Shown here one piece after another: positions 9,583 through 18,556 of a stretch of 64,000 nucleotides of DNA (position 1 is its first letter; every line of letters starts with the position of its first letter). Below the pieces are notes generated by a model, which was not told where the DNA came from, searched no databases, and was given only the letters and a program-made list of their open reading frames with translations. Made by a program: the position numbers and the translations under genes. The DNA is from Parerythrobacter_A sp963799315 (lineage in GTDB: Bacteria; Pseudomonadota; Alphaproteobacteria; Sphingomonadales; Sphingomonadaceae). The stretch lies in NCBI GenBank assembly GCA_963799315.1, contig CAWCWP010000002.1:1-64000 (forward strand), given 5' to 3'.

Positions 9583-10466
9583 CGTTCATCGAGCAGCTTG
9601 AAGAAGCGGGCGAGTGCGGGATTGTCGTTGTCCTCGCGCCACCAGGCTGCAAAATCGAGATGCGCAGCACCGCTTGGGTCGGTTATCTCGCGGAACACGA
9701 CATCGGGCCGGGCAGCGCCGGTCGCGCTTTCGGGGACCACGGTGATGAACTTCCCGAACGGCACCATAGCGGCGATGGTCTCTGCGCTCGTTTCCTGGGT
9801 GATGATATTGGCCTTGAAGCCATTGCTGCCAAGCCGCTGGCGGATCACTTCGGCAATCCTCGGCCCGCTTCGTTCGCGCGGCATCACGAAGACCGACTTG
9901 CGCAAATCGGTCCAGAACAGGCTTTCGCTCTTGGCCAGGCGATCTTCCTTGGGCAAGACGACCATCAGCCGTTCGGACCACAGCCAGCGCTTGGTGACTC
10001 CGGGTTCCTCGATCTGGCTGGCATGGATGGCGATGTCGACGATGCGGGTTTGCAGCCCTGATAGCATGCGTTCGGGACTGGCTTCGAGCGCATCGAGTTG
10101 CACATCGGGAAAGCGTTCGAGCACATCGCCAAGCAAAAGGCGCAGATTGCCGGTGCTGAGCGAGCCGGAAAAGCCGACCATCAGGCGCCCGACCTCCCCG
10201 TATCTCACGGCCTTCGCCGTCGTCAGCAGATTGTCGGCATCGGTGACGATCCGCCGCGCGACCTCGAGGAAGGCCTTGCCGGTCTCTGTCGGCACAACGC
10301 CTCGGGTGGAGCGCTCAAACAGAGTGATACCGAGGCGATGCTCGAGCGCCGATACCTTCTTGCTCAACGTGGACTGTTTCACATTGAGCTGCTTGGCCGC
10401 GCGCAGGAAGCTGGCCGTGTCTGCTGCGGTAACAGCGAAGCGAAGCTGGCGAAGGTCGATGGTCAA
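9558..10466 (-). CDS. LysR-family transcriptional regulator
   Basis: This is a 302-residue LysR-type regulator, full length and unbroken. The N-terminal winged helix-turn-helix occupies about residues 3-65 (LRQLRFAVTAADTASFLRAA, then QSTLSKKVSALEHRLG and LFERSTRGV). The periplasmic-binding-protein-like effector domain follows from about residue 90. It runs convergently against the trb operon and lies between it and the tRNA-Gly. In Tn4371-like elements a LysR protein (TraR) is part of the transfer region, so this may control conjugation, but the effector and targets cannot be read from sequence. Confidence 0.9.
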   Translation of the reverse strand: MTIDLRQLRFAVTAADTASFLRAAKQLNVKQSTLSKKVSALEHRLGITLFERSTRGVVPTETGKAFLEVARRIVTDADNLLTTAKAVRYGEVGRLMVGFSGSLSTGNLRLLLGDVLERFPDVQLDALEASPERMLSGLQTRIVDIAIHASQIEEPGVTKRWLWSERLMVVLPKEDRLAKSESLFWTDLRKSVFVMPRERSGPRIAEVIRQRLGSNGFKANIITQETSAETIAAMVPFGKFITVVPESATGAARPDVVFREITDPSGAAHLDFAAWWREDNDNPALARFFKLLDERYPLTGAG

Positions 10467-10699
10467 AGACTTCGCCCCACCTTGCCCTTAGTCATTGTTG
10501 TGGCCCCATAATTTGAACGAATGCTCCGTTTTCGGTGCTGCATACGTCATGCCATTTACCGGGGCTGAGTCAATTCACCGCACGCCCAGCACAAGCCGTC
10601 GCGCTTACATTCTGCTTACAACAACAAGCGCAATGAGCCGTGTAAGCGCCCTTGATTGGCGCCTACAGGCTATACACACTTGAATATATGAAGAAATAA

Positions 10700-10774
10700 T
10701 GGAGCGGGCGAGGCGATTCGAACGCCCGACCCCAACCTTGGCAAGGTTGTGCTCTACCCCTGAGCTACGCCCGC
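10700..10774 (-). tRNA. tRNA-Gly (anticodon GCC)
   Basis: The minus strand gives a standard cloverleaf. The acceptor stem is GCGGGCG paired with CGCCCGC, and the D-loop region is TAGCTCAGGGGTAGAGC. The anticodon arm CAACCTTGCCAAGGTTG carries GCC, and the T-arm is GTCGGGCGTTCGAATCGCC. The discriminator is T and the terminal CCA is encoded (10700-10702). The 3' end points left, towards the conjugation genes, which is the orientation expected when an integrative element has inserted at the end of a tRNA gene. Confidence 0.97.
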
Positions 10775-10995
10775 TCACTGACGCCTTAAGACCAGGCAAT
10801 CGCGCTTCCTGCCGGGGAGCGGGGCAATTAACAGCGCGACTGCCCCTCGCAAGCGGAAAATCCGCCATCGCTTGATCCGCCAAGCGCACCGCACCGGCGC
10901 TTGGCGCCTTCACAAATGCGCCCGGCAAAGCGCCACATTGAGCGTCCACACGTCCTTCACGCCGTTCGCACACAACACGAATCAGGAGCACTCCC

Positions 10996-11949
10996 TTGGC
11001 CAGCATGGGTCTGAATATCGACGAACAAAAAGCCGTCGAACGGTTTCGCACGGACGTGGTCGAGCCTTCCCAGACGAAACTGGTGATTCTCGATTTCTGG
11101 GCGGAATGGTGCGGGCCGTGCAAGGCGTTGACCCCGATGCTGGAAAAGGTCGCCGCCGAATACGCTGATAAGGGCGTGATCCTGGCGAAGCTCAATGTTG
11201 ATGAAGAACAATTTATCGCGGGCCAGTTCCAGGTCAAATCGATCCCTACCGTCTATGCGATGTTTCAGGGCCAGCCGGTTGCCGATCTGACCAGCGCGCG
11301 TAGCGAATCCCAGTTCAAACAGGCGCTTGACCAGTTGCTTGGCCAGTTGCCGGTGCAGGCAGGCGGCGACGAAGCGGCGGCCCCACAAGGCCCATCTCCT
11401 AAAGAAATCGAGCAATTCGTCAAACTGGGCGAAGAAGTGCTGGCGGGCGGAGATGCGCAACGTGCAGCGGGCATTTTCGGTCAAGTGGTCGAATTTGCGA
11501 GCGACAGCGCCCCGGCCCATGCCGGGCTGATCCGGGCCCTGATCGCGATGGGCCAGACAGACGAGGCGAGCCAGGTCATGGCCGCGGTTGACGTCGATCC
11601 CCGTCTTGCCACCGATCCGGCAATTGCTGCTGCAAGGTCCGCGCTGGAATTGGCGGGCACGCAGGTTGACGAGGGCGAACTTGCCGCGCTGAAATCCGCA
11701 GCCGAAGCGAACCGGGCGGATATGGATGCGCAGCTGGCCTATGCCGAGGCCGCGTTTGCAGCACATCCCTTCAATTCGGACATGCGCGATGAGGCCGCCG
11801 ATACCCTGCTCGCCATGATCGAGGCCGACCGCGAATGGAACGAGGGCGCGGCCCGCACCAAGCTGCTGCAGATATTCGAAGCAGTCGGTCTTGAAGACCC
11901 GTGGGTGGTTACGACCCGCCGGCGGCTTTCGAAAATCCTGTTCGGATAA
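10996..11949 (+). CDS. cnoX: CnoX/YbbN-like thioredoxin-TPR chaperone
   Basis: The 317-residue protein joins an N-terminal thioredoxin fold to TPR-like helical repeats, the plan of CnoX (YbbN), a holdase that protects proteins during oxidative stress and hands them to chaperones. The active-site motif WCGPC is at about residues 38-42, so both redox cysteines are present, unlike E. coli YbbN. The cis-Pro region KSIPTVYAMFQ follows. From about residue 135 the sequence is helical and Ala-rich, covering the tetratricopeptide part. TTG 10996 is preferred because AGGAG (10984-10988) lies 7 bases upstream; ATG 11005 would be 16 bases away. Confidence 0.88.
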   Translation: MASMGLNIDEQKAVERFRTDVVEPSQTKLVILDFWAEWCGPCKALTPMLEKVAAEYADKGVILAKLNVDEEQFIAGQFQVKSIPTVYAMFQGQPVADLTSARSESQFKQALDQLLGQLPVQAGGDEAAAPQGPSPKEIEQFVKLGEEVLAGGDAQRAAGIFGQVVEFASDSAPAHAGLIRALIAMGQTDEASQVMAAVDVDPRLATDPAIAAARSALELAGTQVDEGELAALKSAAEANRADMDAQLAYAEAAFAAHPFNSDMRDEAADTLLAMIEADREWNEGAARTKLLQIFEAVGLEDPWVVTTRRRLSKILFG

Positions 11950-11960
11950 GGACGGACACA

Positions 11961-12574
11961 ATGCCCATGCGCCTTTCAATCTTTCCCCTGCCCGGAGCGG
12001 TGCTGTTTCCCGGCCTGCAATTGCCGCTGCATATCTTCGAGCCGCGTTATCGCGCGCTGATCGGCGATTCGATCGCGCGTGACCGGCGGATCGCCATGAT
12101 CCAGCCGCAACGCGCGTTGGAGGGCGCGCCGCTCTACACCGTCGGCTGTGTCGGGCGGATCGGTGAGATCGAGGCGATGGAGGATGGTCGTTACAATCTC
12201 ATCCTCGAGGGTCAGTCACGCTTTCGCCTGATCCGGGAACTGGATGTGACCACCTCATTCCGTCAGGTTGAAGGCGAGCTGATTGAGGATGATATCGACG
12301 AGACACTTAGCCACGTACGAGCGCGCCGGGTTCGAAGCGCGAAGCGCGCGCCTTTGCCGATGCGCAAGGGTACAGCGTGGACTGGGATTCAGTCGAACGT
12401 CTTGACGATCAATCGCTGATCAACGGTGTATCGCAGATCGCGCCGTTCGATCCAGCGTCAAAGCAGGCGCTGCTGGAGGCAGGTTCGCTTGCAGCGCGGT
12501 GCGAATTGCTGGTGCAGCTGATGCAGTTCTTTGGCCGGGGCGATGGCGGCGAAGAGATCATGACGCTGCAATAG
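11961..12574 (+). CDS. LON N-terminal substrate-binding domain protein (two frameshifts)
   Basis: The reconstructed 203-residue protein matches stand-alone Lon N-terminal (PUA-like) domain proteins: LSIFPLPGAVLFPGLQLPLHIFEPRYR at the start, then the conserved VGCVGRI and LEGQSRFRL segments. There is no ATPase or protease part, so it is not Lon itself; its cellular role is not established. The frame breaks twice near 12311-12340 (gtacgagcgc and gaagcgcgaagcg each carry one extra base). The length, 204 codons plus two bases, agrees. It starts 11 bases after cnoX and probably shares its transcript. Confidence 0.85.
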
Positions 12575-12610
12575 GGCGCAGGTGAGCCATAGCGGGCCTT
12601 CACCCCCGCC

Positions 12611-13301
12611 TCAGATCCCGAAGCTGCCCTTCAGTCCGTCGATCACATATTGCGCTGCCAGCGCGGCCAGCAGCACGCCCAGCAGGCGGGTAATGACCGC
12701 TTCCACCTTGTCGCCCAGCAGGCGGATCAGCGGGCCTGCGGCGACCAGAGCCGCCGCCGTCAGCGCCAGCACCACGCCCAATGCCGCGAACACCTCAACC
12801 TGTTCGCGCACGTCCTGCGCCTCGTTCATCAGCAGCATCACCGCCGCAATTGCGCCCGGCCCGGCCAGCATCGGCATCGCCATCGGAAACACCGAGACAT
12901 CCTCAACTTCGCTGGCGCTGACCTTGTCTGCGCGTTCCTCGCGGCGCTGGGTGCGCTTTTCAAACACCATGTCGAACGCGATGAAAAACAGCATCAGCCC
13001 GCCTGCAATGCGGAAACTGTCGAGCTCGATGTGGAGCGCAGACAGCAAAGCCTCGCCAAAGAAGGCGAAGATCAGCAGGATCACGCCCGCGATCGACCAC
13101 CGCGCGCAGTGCCATGCTGCGCGCCTGCACGGGCGATGCCTGCTTTGTCAGCCCGGCATAGATCGGCGCACATCCGGGTGGATCGATCACCACGAACAGT
13201 GTGATAAAGGCAGATACGAACAGTTCGGGTATGGCCAGGATCGGGCAGTCTGGCTCGCGTCGGGATATTGACGCGGAATCGCCGCCGCTCTCATCATCCA
13301 T
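12611..13301 (-). CDS. MarC family integral membrane protein (one frameshift)
   Basis: MarC/UPF0056 proteins are six-helix inner-membrane proteins of unknown function; the old link to multiple antibiotic resistance was not upheld. The reconstructed protein is about 229 residues. It has FVSAFITLFVVIDPPG in the first helix, the PMLAGPGAIAAVMLL block mid-protein and a hydrophobic C-terminus ending in VIDGLKGSFGI. One extra G near 13098 breaks the frame (gtggtcgatcgcg for gtggtcatcgcg). ATG 13301 gives a polar extension of about 20 residues before the conserved part; a non-ATG start near 13238 would give the usual 209 residues. Confidence 0.8.
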
Positions 13302-14043
13302 CCGCCGAGGATACCAGGCTTTCCATCGCGACCTCCCGCCGCCCTCATGAATACTCCGTACGCATGAGCCATCGGCGCGGTGTCCCACTGCCAGCGCAAG
13401 GTGCCATCGCGCGACAATTGTGCCGCGGCCGCCATCCTCCCGATACCCATGGGCGGGGGCGGAGGCGCGACTCCCGGCGCGGACAGTTGCGACCAAACCG
13501 GAGACAGCGTCGATGGCGGTCACAACAATTGCGCCATCCTCGCGCTTTTCGCGCGGAGGCGGTTGCGGATTATCCCTCCCGCCAACGTCGTAAATCCATT
13601 TATAGCTGTTGTCGCGCTGACGCACCCAGGCGGTGACGTAATTGCCGACCAGCCCTTGCGCATCCTGAAATCGTCCCAGCGTAAGCGCCAGCGCGCCATC
13701 GCAGCTCATCACCACTGAGCGCGGTGCCCATTGCGTTGCCTTGGCGGGATCGGCCAGCGAACCTGCAATCCCGGCAAACTGGAGCCGTTCCGCTGCGTCC
13801 GTGCACCAATGCGTCCGGGAGCGGCGTATTCCAGCCGCACCGTGCCCGCTCCTCGCGCCGCCGCCTCGCGCGCATAGGCAATTTCCGTCGCGACCAGTGT
13901 GCTGGGCTGCGCAGCGCCGGGAGCAGTGGCCAGCGCGCGGTCGATCACCTGCTTCGACGGTCCGCGCCGCTGCTGTCGCCTGCGCACGCAGAGATGGTCA
14001 GCGCAAGGGCCAGTGCGGCACCGGCGTAAAAGGCGGTCTTCAT
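13294..14043 (-). CDS. putative lipoprotein of unknown function (several frameshifts)
   Basis: The minus strand opens with ATG 14043 and a clear lipoprotein signal, ending LALTISAC at about residue 20, so the mature protein would be anchored by its cysteine. Coding then passes through all three frames. Readable blocks in order are QVIDRALATAPGAAQ, TEIAYAREAAARGAGT, VMSCDGALALTLGRFQDAQG, SYKWIYDVGGRDNPQ and LRWQWDTAPMAHAYG. The content is compatible with a periplasmic protein of about 240 residues. I do not recognise the family. The proposed stop TGA 13294-13296 overlaps the region of the marC start, so the two may be cotranscribed. Confidence 0.55.
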
Positions 14044-14111
14044 TGCGATCTCCGTTCGGGACCAGCGTGTTGCCGTGCAACCTTTTCGTCAAGCTGAACG
14101 TGGTGCAGCGC

Positions 14112-15009
14112 TTACAGCCCATCCGGCACGTCCAGACCGGCATTGCGATGCGCTGCGACCACGGTGTTGCGCAGCAGGACCGCGATGGTCATCGGACCGA
14201 CACCGCCCGGAACAGGCGTGATTGCGCCCGCAACCTCGCTTGCCTCGCCAAAGGCGACATCGCCGACCAGCCGCCCGTTGTCCGCGCCCGGTTCGGGAGG
14301 CAGGCGATTGATGCCGACATCAATCACGGTCGCGCCGTGTTTCAGCCAGTCCTTGTCGATCATTTCGGGGCGGCCCACGGCAGCGACAACGATATCTGCG
14401 CGGCGCACCACTTCGCTGGCAGATCGCGCGTGCGGCTGTGCGCGATGGTGACGGTGGCGTTCGCATCCAGCAGCAATTGCGCCATCGGCTTACCCGACGA
14501 TGTTCGACCGCCCGATCACCACCGCTTCAAGACCCGACAGATCGCCCAACCGGTCCGTCAGCAGCATCATGCAGCCCAGCGGCGTGCAAGGAACGAAGCC
14601 TGACTGGCCGACACTCAGCCGCCCGGCATTGATGACGTGAAACCCGTCTACATCCTTGTCCGGGCTGATCGCGGCGATGATCGTCTGTTCATCGAGATGG
14701 CCGGGCAGCGGCAACTGCACCAGAATACCGTCCACCGCCGGATCCCCGTTCAATTGCTCGACCAGCGCCAGCAGATCCGCCTCGCTCACATCGTCGGGCA
14801 AGGCGATGGGTGAAGCTTTCCATGTGAGCGGCAATGGTCGCCTTGCCCTTGCTGCGAACATACACCTGGCTCGCTGCATCCTCACCGACCAGCACCACGG
14901 CGAGGCCCGGCTTGCGCCCGACCTTTTGGCCAAAGCCGGCCGCTGCCGCGCCGACCCGTTCGCGCAGTCGGGCGGCAAACGCCTTCCCGTCGATCAGCGT
15001 CGCCGTCAT
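14112..15009 (-). CDS. folD: FolD, methylene-THF dehydrogenase/cyclohydrolase (frameshifts)
   Basis: FolD is the cytosolic bifunctional enzyme that interconverts 5,10-methylene-, methenyl- and 10-formyl-tetrahydrofolate with NADP+. Family signatures are present in order: VYVRSKGKA, where the catalytic Lys sits, ILVQLPLPGHLDE, SPDKDVDGFHVINAGRL, CTPLG, the nucleotide site VVIGRSNIVG, and TPVPGGVGPMT near the C-terminus. The reconstructed length is about 298 residues. Frame breaks are one extra T near 14811 (cgccttgccc), one extra G near 14491 (gtcgggtaag) and one missing G near 14421. ATG 15009 overlaps the yggT stop as ATGA. Confidence 0.93.
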
Positions 15010-15282
15010 GCAAGGCCGCGCAGAATGATGACGCAGTGCGTTCATCAGCAGCAGCAGCACCATCGGAGAGAAATCGATCTGGCCGGTGTCCGGCATGATG
15101 TTGCGGATCGGGCGCAGGATCGGTTCGAACAGACGGCTCAGCGCATCGTGCACCGCCGACAGAAACTGGTTGGAGGGGCTTACGACGTTGAACGCGAAAA
15201 GCAGTCCGATTACAAACCAGACAATGATCAGCATGTTGGCAGTCTGTACGAGCATCACCAGAATTTGGATCAATGCATCCAT
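15006..15282 (-). CDS. YggT family membrane protein (one frameshift)
   Basis: YggT proteins are small integral membrane proteins linked to osmotic and turgor responses and to cell-division gene neighbourhoods; the molecular role is unsettled. The 91-residue product has two hydrophobic segments, about residues 3-32 and 65-85. Between them lies the family signature LFEPILRPIRNIMPDTGQIDFSP. The conserved end (R-I-I-L-R-G-L) is recovered only by removing one extra T near 15030 (ctgcgtcatcatt), which then gives a TGA overlapping the folD start. The gene sits between argB and folD on the same strand. Confidence 0.88.
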
Positions 15283-15395
15283 CTGAATTTTCCTTACGAT
15301 GTGTGGCGGGGCGGGCAAAAAGGCTGGGTAAAGGCGTGTTATATACCTAATACGCCATGGCGTTGCGTCAAGCGGCCGCGGTCGATCTGGCCCTA

Positions 15396-16314
15396 TCAGC
15401 GCTGCGTCGCGCGCACCAGCGTACCGGCCCCGCGCGCAGTGAAGAATTCCAGCAGCATCGCATGCGGCACCCGCCCGTCGAGCACCACCGCCGCGTCGCA
15501 TCCGGCCTCTACTGCGGCGACGCAGGTTTCCAGCTTGGGGATCATGCCGCCGGTGATGGTGCCATCCTCGCGCAGCGGGCAATCGCCGCCGGGTCAGATC
15601 GGTTAGCAGCGTGCCATCCTTGTCCAGCACGCCCGCCACATCGGTCAGCAGGAACAGCCGCGCCGCGCCCAGCGCAGCCGCAATCGCGCCCGCCATCGTA
15701 TCGGCATTGATGTTGTAGGTCTCGCCGTCTTCGCCCCGCCGCAATCGGCGCGATGACGGGGATCATCCCGGCAGCAACGGCAGTGTCGATCACGCTGGTA
15801 TCGACGCTCGCGGGTTCGCCTACAAAGCCAAGGTCGACGACTTGCTCGATCTGGCTGTTCGGGATCGCGCGTGGTGCGCGAAATCTTGCGCGCGGTGACC
15901 AGCCCGCCGTCCTTGCCCGATATGCCGATCGCCTTGCCGCCAGCCTTGGCGATCCAGCCGACCAGCTGTTTGTTGATTGCTCCGGACAGGACCATTTCCG
16001 CGATCTTCGCGGTCGCCTCATCGGTGACGCGCAGCCCGTCAACAAAGGTCGCTTTCCACGCCCAGCTCGCGCCAGCATCGTCGCCGATCTGCGGGCCGCC
16101 ACCATGCACCACCACCGGGTTGATGCCGACCGCTTTCAACAGCACGATATCTTCGGCAAAATCGCGCGCGGCGCCGTTCGTCGCCCATCGCGTGGCCGCC
16201 ATATTTCACCACGAACGTGCGCCCGGCATAGCGCTGGAAATACGGCAGCGCCTCGATCAGCACTTCGGCCTTGTCGTGAAAGGATTTGGTGGAAGGGGTG
16301 GCTGCAGCGGTCAT
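15396..16314 (-). CDS. argB: ArgB, acetylglutamate kinase (four frameshifts)
   Basis: ArgB phosphorylates N-acetylglutamate with ATP, the second step of arginine biosynthesis in the cytosol. Diagnostic blocks in order are TFVVKYGGHAMG, NPVVVHGGGPQI, AISGKDGG-type ISGKDGGLVTARK, TYNINADTMAGAIAAAL and ATP-site LLTDVAGVLD, ending in RVPHAMLLEFFT and GTLVRATQR. The frame changes four times, each by one inserted base; the span of 306 codons plus one base fits four insertions in a 304-residue protein. Typical ArgB is about 300 residues. The gene begins 43 bases after the DUF6969-like gene stop. Confidence 0.93.
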
Positions 16315-16357
16315 GGCATCGCGCGTCTAGCGGGCGGGTGGCGCGTAGGAAAGCGTG

Positions 16358-17014
16358 CTACAGCGTAAAGGCGCGCTGCGAGAGGATTTCGCGGTCGCGG
16401 TCGTCGGCAGGCAATCCGGCCAGCACCGCGTCGCGTTCGCGCAGCGCCGCCTCGATATCGCGGCGACAGGCGCGTGCCGCCAGGTCGAGCCATTCGCCGA
16501 CCGGGTCCAGCCCCTGCCCGCTGCCCGCGCCCGCCAGCACCAGCGCATCCAGCCGCGCGATGATCGCTTCGGCCTCGTGCTGGAACTCGTTGGTGACCCA
16601 CTGCGCGGTGGTGAACCAGTGCGTCGGCAGCCCGTCGGTATCGAAGCCCAGCGCCACCACATGCACCACCTCGACCGCATCCGTCTTGTCCGGGACGGCG
16701 CGCGCGCTGTCCGCGTCGAACAGGCGGCGCGGCAGGAACAGGTGGAAATGGCCGTGCTCGCCTTCGACGCGCTCCTCCGGCGGGTGCGCATGGTAGAACC
16801 AGCGTGCGCCGCTGTCGGGGTCGATCGCATCGCCCCTGGGGTAATGCGTCCATTGCCGGAACGCGCCCGCCTCGCGCGGCACGACGCGCTCGACCAGGCT
16901 GCGGCCCTCCGCCGCCATCCGGGCGGACAGCGCAAGCAGGGCGTCGGTTGCATGACGCATCGCGCACCCCCCCTGCTCCATCCGCCCGGACTGCTTTGTA
17001 TCGGCGTCCGGCAT
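16358..17014 (-). CDS. DUF6969-like protein coupled to a Cys-rich lipoprotein
   Basis: This 218-residue soluble protein resembles the uncharacterised DUF6969 type. Its hallmark is a His-rich segment: WTHYPRGDAIDP, then ARWFYHAHPPEER, then GEHGHFHLFLP (about residues 55-95), followed by THWFTTAQWVTNE. The clustered His and acidic residues could bind a metal, but no structure-based role is known to me. ATG 17014 overlaps the stop of the Cys-rich lipoprotein gene as TGATG, which suggests translational coupling and a shared task. In-frame ATGs at about residues 12 and 19 are possible alternative starts. The gene is unbroken. Confidence 0.72.
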   Translation of the reverse strand: MPDADTKQSGRMEQGGCAMRHATDALLALSARMAAEGRSLVERVVPREAGAFRQWTHYPRGDAIDPDSGARWFYHAHPPEERVEGEHGHFHLFLPRRLFDADSARAVPDKTDAVEVVHVVALGFDTDGLPTHWFTTAQWVTNEFQHEAEAIIARLDALVLAGAGSGQGLDPVGEWLDLAARACRRDIEAALRERDAVLAGLPADDRDREILSQRAFTL

Positions 17015-17313
17015 CAGGATGCGGCGCAGCAGCCTGTCTTGGTGTCACCGGCATCTTCGGTCCCGGTCTCGACCTCGGCCCCGGCCGCGGCGCAACAACC
17101 ATCCTTGGCTGCGGCGCAACAACCGGCCTTGGCTGCCGCGCAACAAACGGCCTTGGCAGCGGCGCAACAGCCGTCCTTGCCCGCAGCGGCACAGCAGCCA
17201 TAGGCGCTGCACGCACCGCACGCGCCGCAAATGGTATCGCATCCGCTCAGCGCGGGACCGGCCAGCGCGAGGCCGCCGGCGACTTTCAGCAGGGTGTTCA
17301 GTGTTCCGTTCAT
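17014..17313 (-). CDS. Cys-rich lipoprotein with CC-AAA repeats
   Basis: This 99-residue product starts with a lipoprotein signal (VAGGLALAGPALSGC, lipobox at about residue 25). The mature part holds 16 cysteines including the lipobox Cys: first CDTICGACGAC, then six CC pairs. Five of the pairs are followed by AAA in eight-residue steps (CCAAAKAV, CCAAAKAG, CCAAAKDG), and the last is CCAAS at the end. A short acidic linker with T and E precedes the last pair. ATG 17313 is chosen because AAGGAGA lies 7 bases upstream (17321-17327). The pattern suggests thiol-based metal binding or a modified scaffold at the membrane. I know no named family for it. Confidence 0.78.
   Translation of the reverse strand: MNGTLNTLLKVAGGLALAGPALSGCDTICGACGACSAYGCCAAAGKDGCCAAAKAVCCAAAKAGCCAAAKDGCCAAAGAEVETGTEDAGDTKTGCCAAS
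17087..17200 (-). repeat. 24-base coding repeat of the Cys-rich lipoprotein
   Basis: Five copies of a unit containing gcggcgcaacaacc-like sequence (plus strand) recur at 24-base steps (about 17087, 17111, 17135, 17159) and then one 27-base step. Each encodes CC-AAA plus a Lys- or Gly-containing spacer. Copies differ at third positions, so the repeat is kept at protein level. It is a coding microdomain, not a CRISPR or satellite. Confidence 0.8.
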
Positions 17314-17439
17314 GGCACAATCTCCTTTTATGGCCACTGCGGTATTCGGCGGCGCGCACCGGCAGGTTACAGGCGCAGCTACATTTTGTGCGTGAGCGCG
17401 CGACTTGCCCCTGTGCGCGATGCGGTTAAACTGCGTGGC

Positions 17440-17904
17440 ATGCCAACGAACAGTCCCGCCCCGCGCACCACGCCCGATGCAAAGCCTGCGTTTCGTCAGG
17501 ACGATCCGGTCCAGCCGACCCCGCCGCCCCCTTCACCGCCCCATTCACCGGGCGGCGGCGGCAATGGCTTCGACACCAATCGCCCGAGCATCATCAGCCT
17601 GTGCTATCTCGCCAGCTTCGTCACCGGCATCTCCGGCATCGTCGGCCTGATCATCGCCTATATTTGGCAGGGCGAGACCGGAACCGGCGAGGGCGCGTGG
17701 GAACGTTCGCACCTCACCTACCTCATCCGCACATTCTGGATCGGCCTGCTCTACATCGTCATCAGCATGGTGCTTACCGCTATTGTCATTGGCGTGTTCG
17801 GCTTCATCGCCACCGCCATCTGGACCGCCGTGCGCAGTGTGCTGTCGCTGGTGCGGGCGCAGAAGCGCGAGCCGATGCCCGATCCGGGCACATGGTGGGT
17901 GTAG
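17440..17904 (+). CDS. DUF4870-type small membrane protein
   Basis: The 154-residue protein has a disordered Pro-rich N-terminus (about residues 1-45) with PTPPPPSPPHSP and GGGG. Three or four hydrophobic segments follow, beginning ISLCYLASFVTGISGIVGLI, then a soluble loop with E-x-S-H-L-T-Y-L-I-R-T-F-W and a long final hydrophobic stretch. This layout and the H-L-T-Y motif match DUF4870-like proteins common in Sphingomonadales, whose function is unknown. The start is ATG 17440. It is divergent from the Cys-rich lipoprotein gene with about 126 bases between the two starts. No frame break is seen. Confidence 0.7.
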   Translation: MPTNSPAPRTTPDAKPAFRQDDPVQPTPPPPSPPHSPGGGGNGFDTNRPSIISLCYLASFVTGISGIVGLIIAYIWQGETGTGEGAWERSHLTYLIRTFWIGLLYIVISMVLTAIVIGVFGFIATAIWTAVRSVLSLVRAQKREPMPDPGTWWV

Positions 17905-17969
17905 ACGCCGCGACCGGCCATACCCGCTCTTTCGTGGACCGCTCGTTCGGCTTTTGAAAGCTGTGACTT

Positions 17970-18431
17970 TCATGGCCTGGCATCCGCCAGACGGCACATC
18001 CGGTCGAGCCGCGCGAGATGCTGGAGCAGCGCGGAATTGTCCGGTTTGTGCGCTATTCCGGCAAAGCGTCCCTGATACATCTTCACCTGTAACCGGCCCG
18101 TTTGATGACGGTAGCCGGGCACCAGCCCTGTGGACTTCGTACTTGCCAAGTCCACAGCCTTATGCGGCTTTCCCAGCGCCGCGTCCCACGCCGCCGCAAA
18201 ACCCGCCGCGCCCGGCCGCTTGCGCAGGCGATAAACGCTCTCCCGCCCCATCGACACGGCACGCGCTGCCGCCAGCACGCTGCGTGTCTGGGCCAGCATC
18301 CCGATGAATTGCGCCTGCCGCACCGGCGTCCACCCGTCCTGCCGCGCACCGACAGGCACCGGGTGAAAGGCGGGAATGCGGCGCGGCGGCGGCGGCGCGG
18401 CACGAGACGAAGGGGGCGGATAGTGCTTCAT
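17970..18431 (-). CDS. HTH-like hypothetical protein of a Sphingomonadales type
   Basis: The 153-residue basic protein has a Pro-rich start, then FHPVPVGARQDGWTPVRQAQFIGMLA, then AARAVSMGRESVYRLRKRPGA. The second and third blocks look like a helix-turn-helix of the kind used to read DNA (recognition helix near RESVYRLRK). The pattern is familiar from conserved hypothetical proteins of Sphingomonadales; I know no assigned function. The C-terminal third is Lys/Arg-rich with no clear fold. The gene is intact, monocistronic, and convergent with the DUF4870 gene with 65 bases between stops. Confidence 0.6.
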   Translation of the reverse strand: MKHYPPPSSRAAPPPPRRIPAFHPVPVGARQDGWTPVRQAQFIGMLAQTRSVLAAARAVSMGRESVYRLRKRPGAAGFAAAWDAALGKPHKAVDLASTKSTGLVPGYRHQTGRLQVKMYQGRFAGIAHKPDNSALLQHLARLDRMCRLADARP

Positions 18432-18556
18432 CGCACAGGGTGAAGCAGATCGGCGGCGTGTAGGAAAGTTGGCGGGGGCGGGTTCGCGAAGCATGGCTTG
18501 GCGCACATCATGCTTTATGTTAATAGTAGCATCGTCGCACCAACAGGAGTGCCGCC

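Noticed and set aside
17087..17200. Regular 24-base repeats that might look like a CRISPR array or satellite
   Set aside because: The spacing is too short, there are no unique spacers, and the repeats encode the CC-AAA units of a lipoprotein with silent differences.
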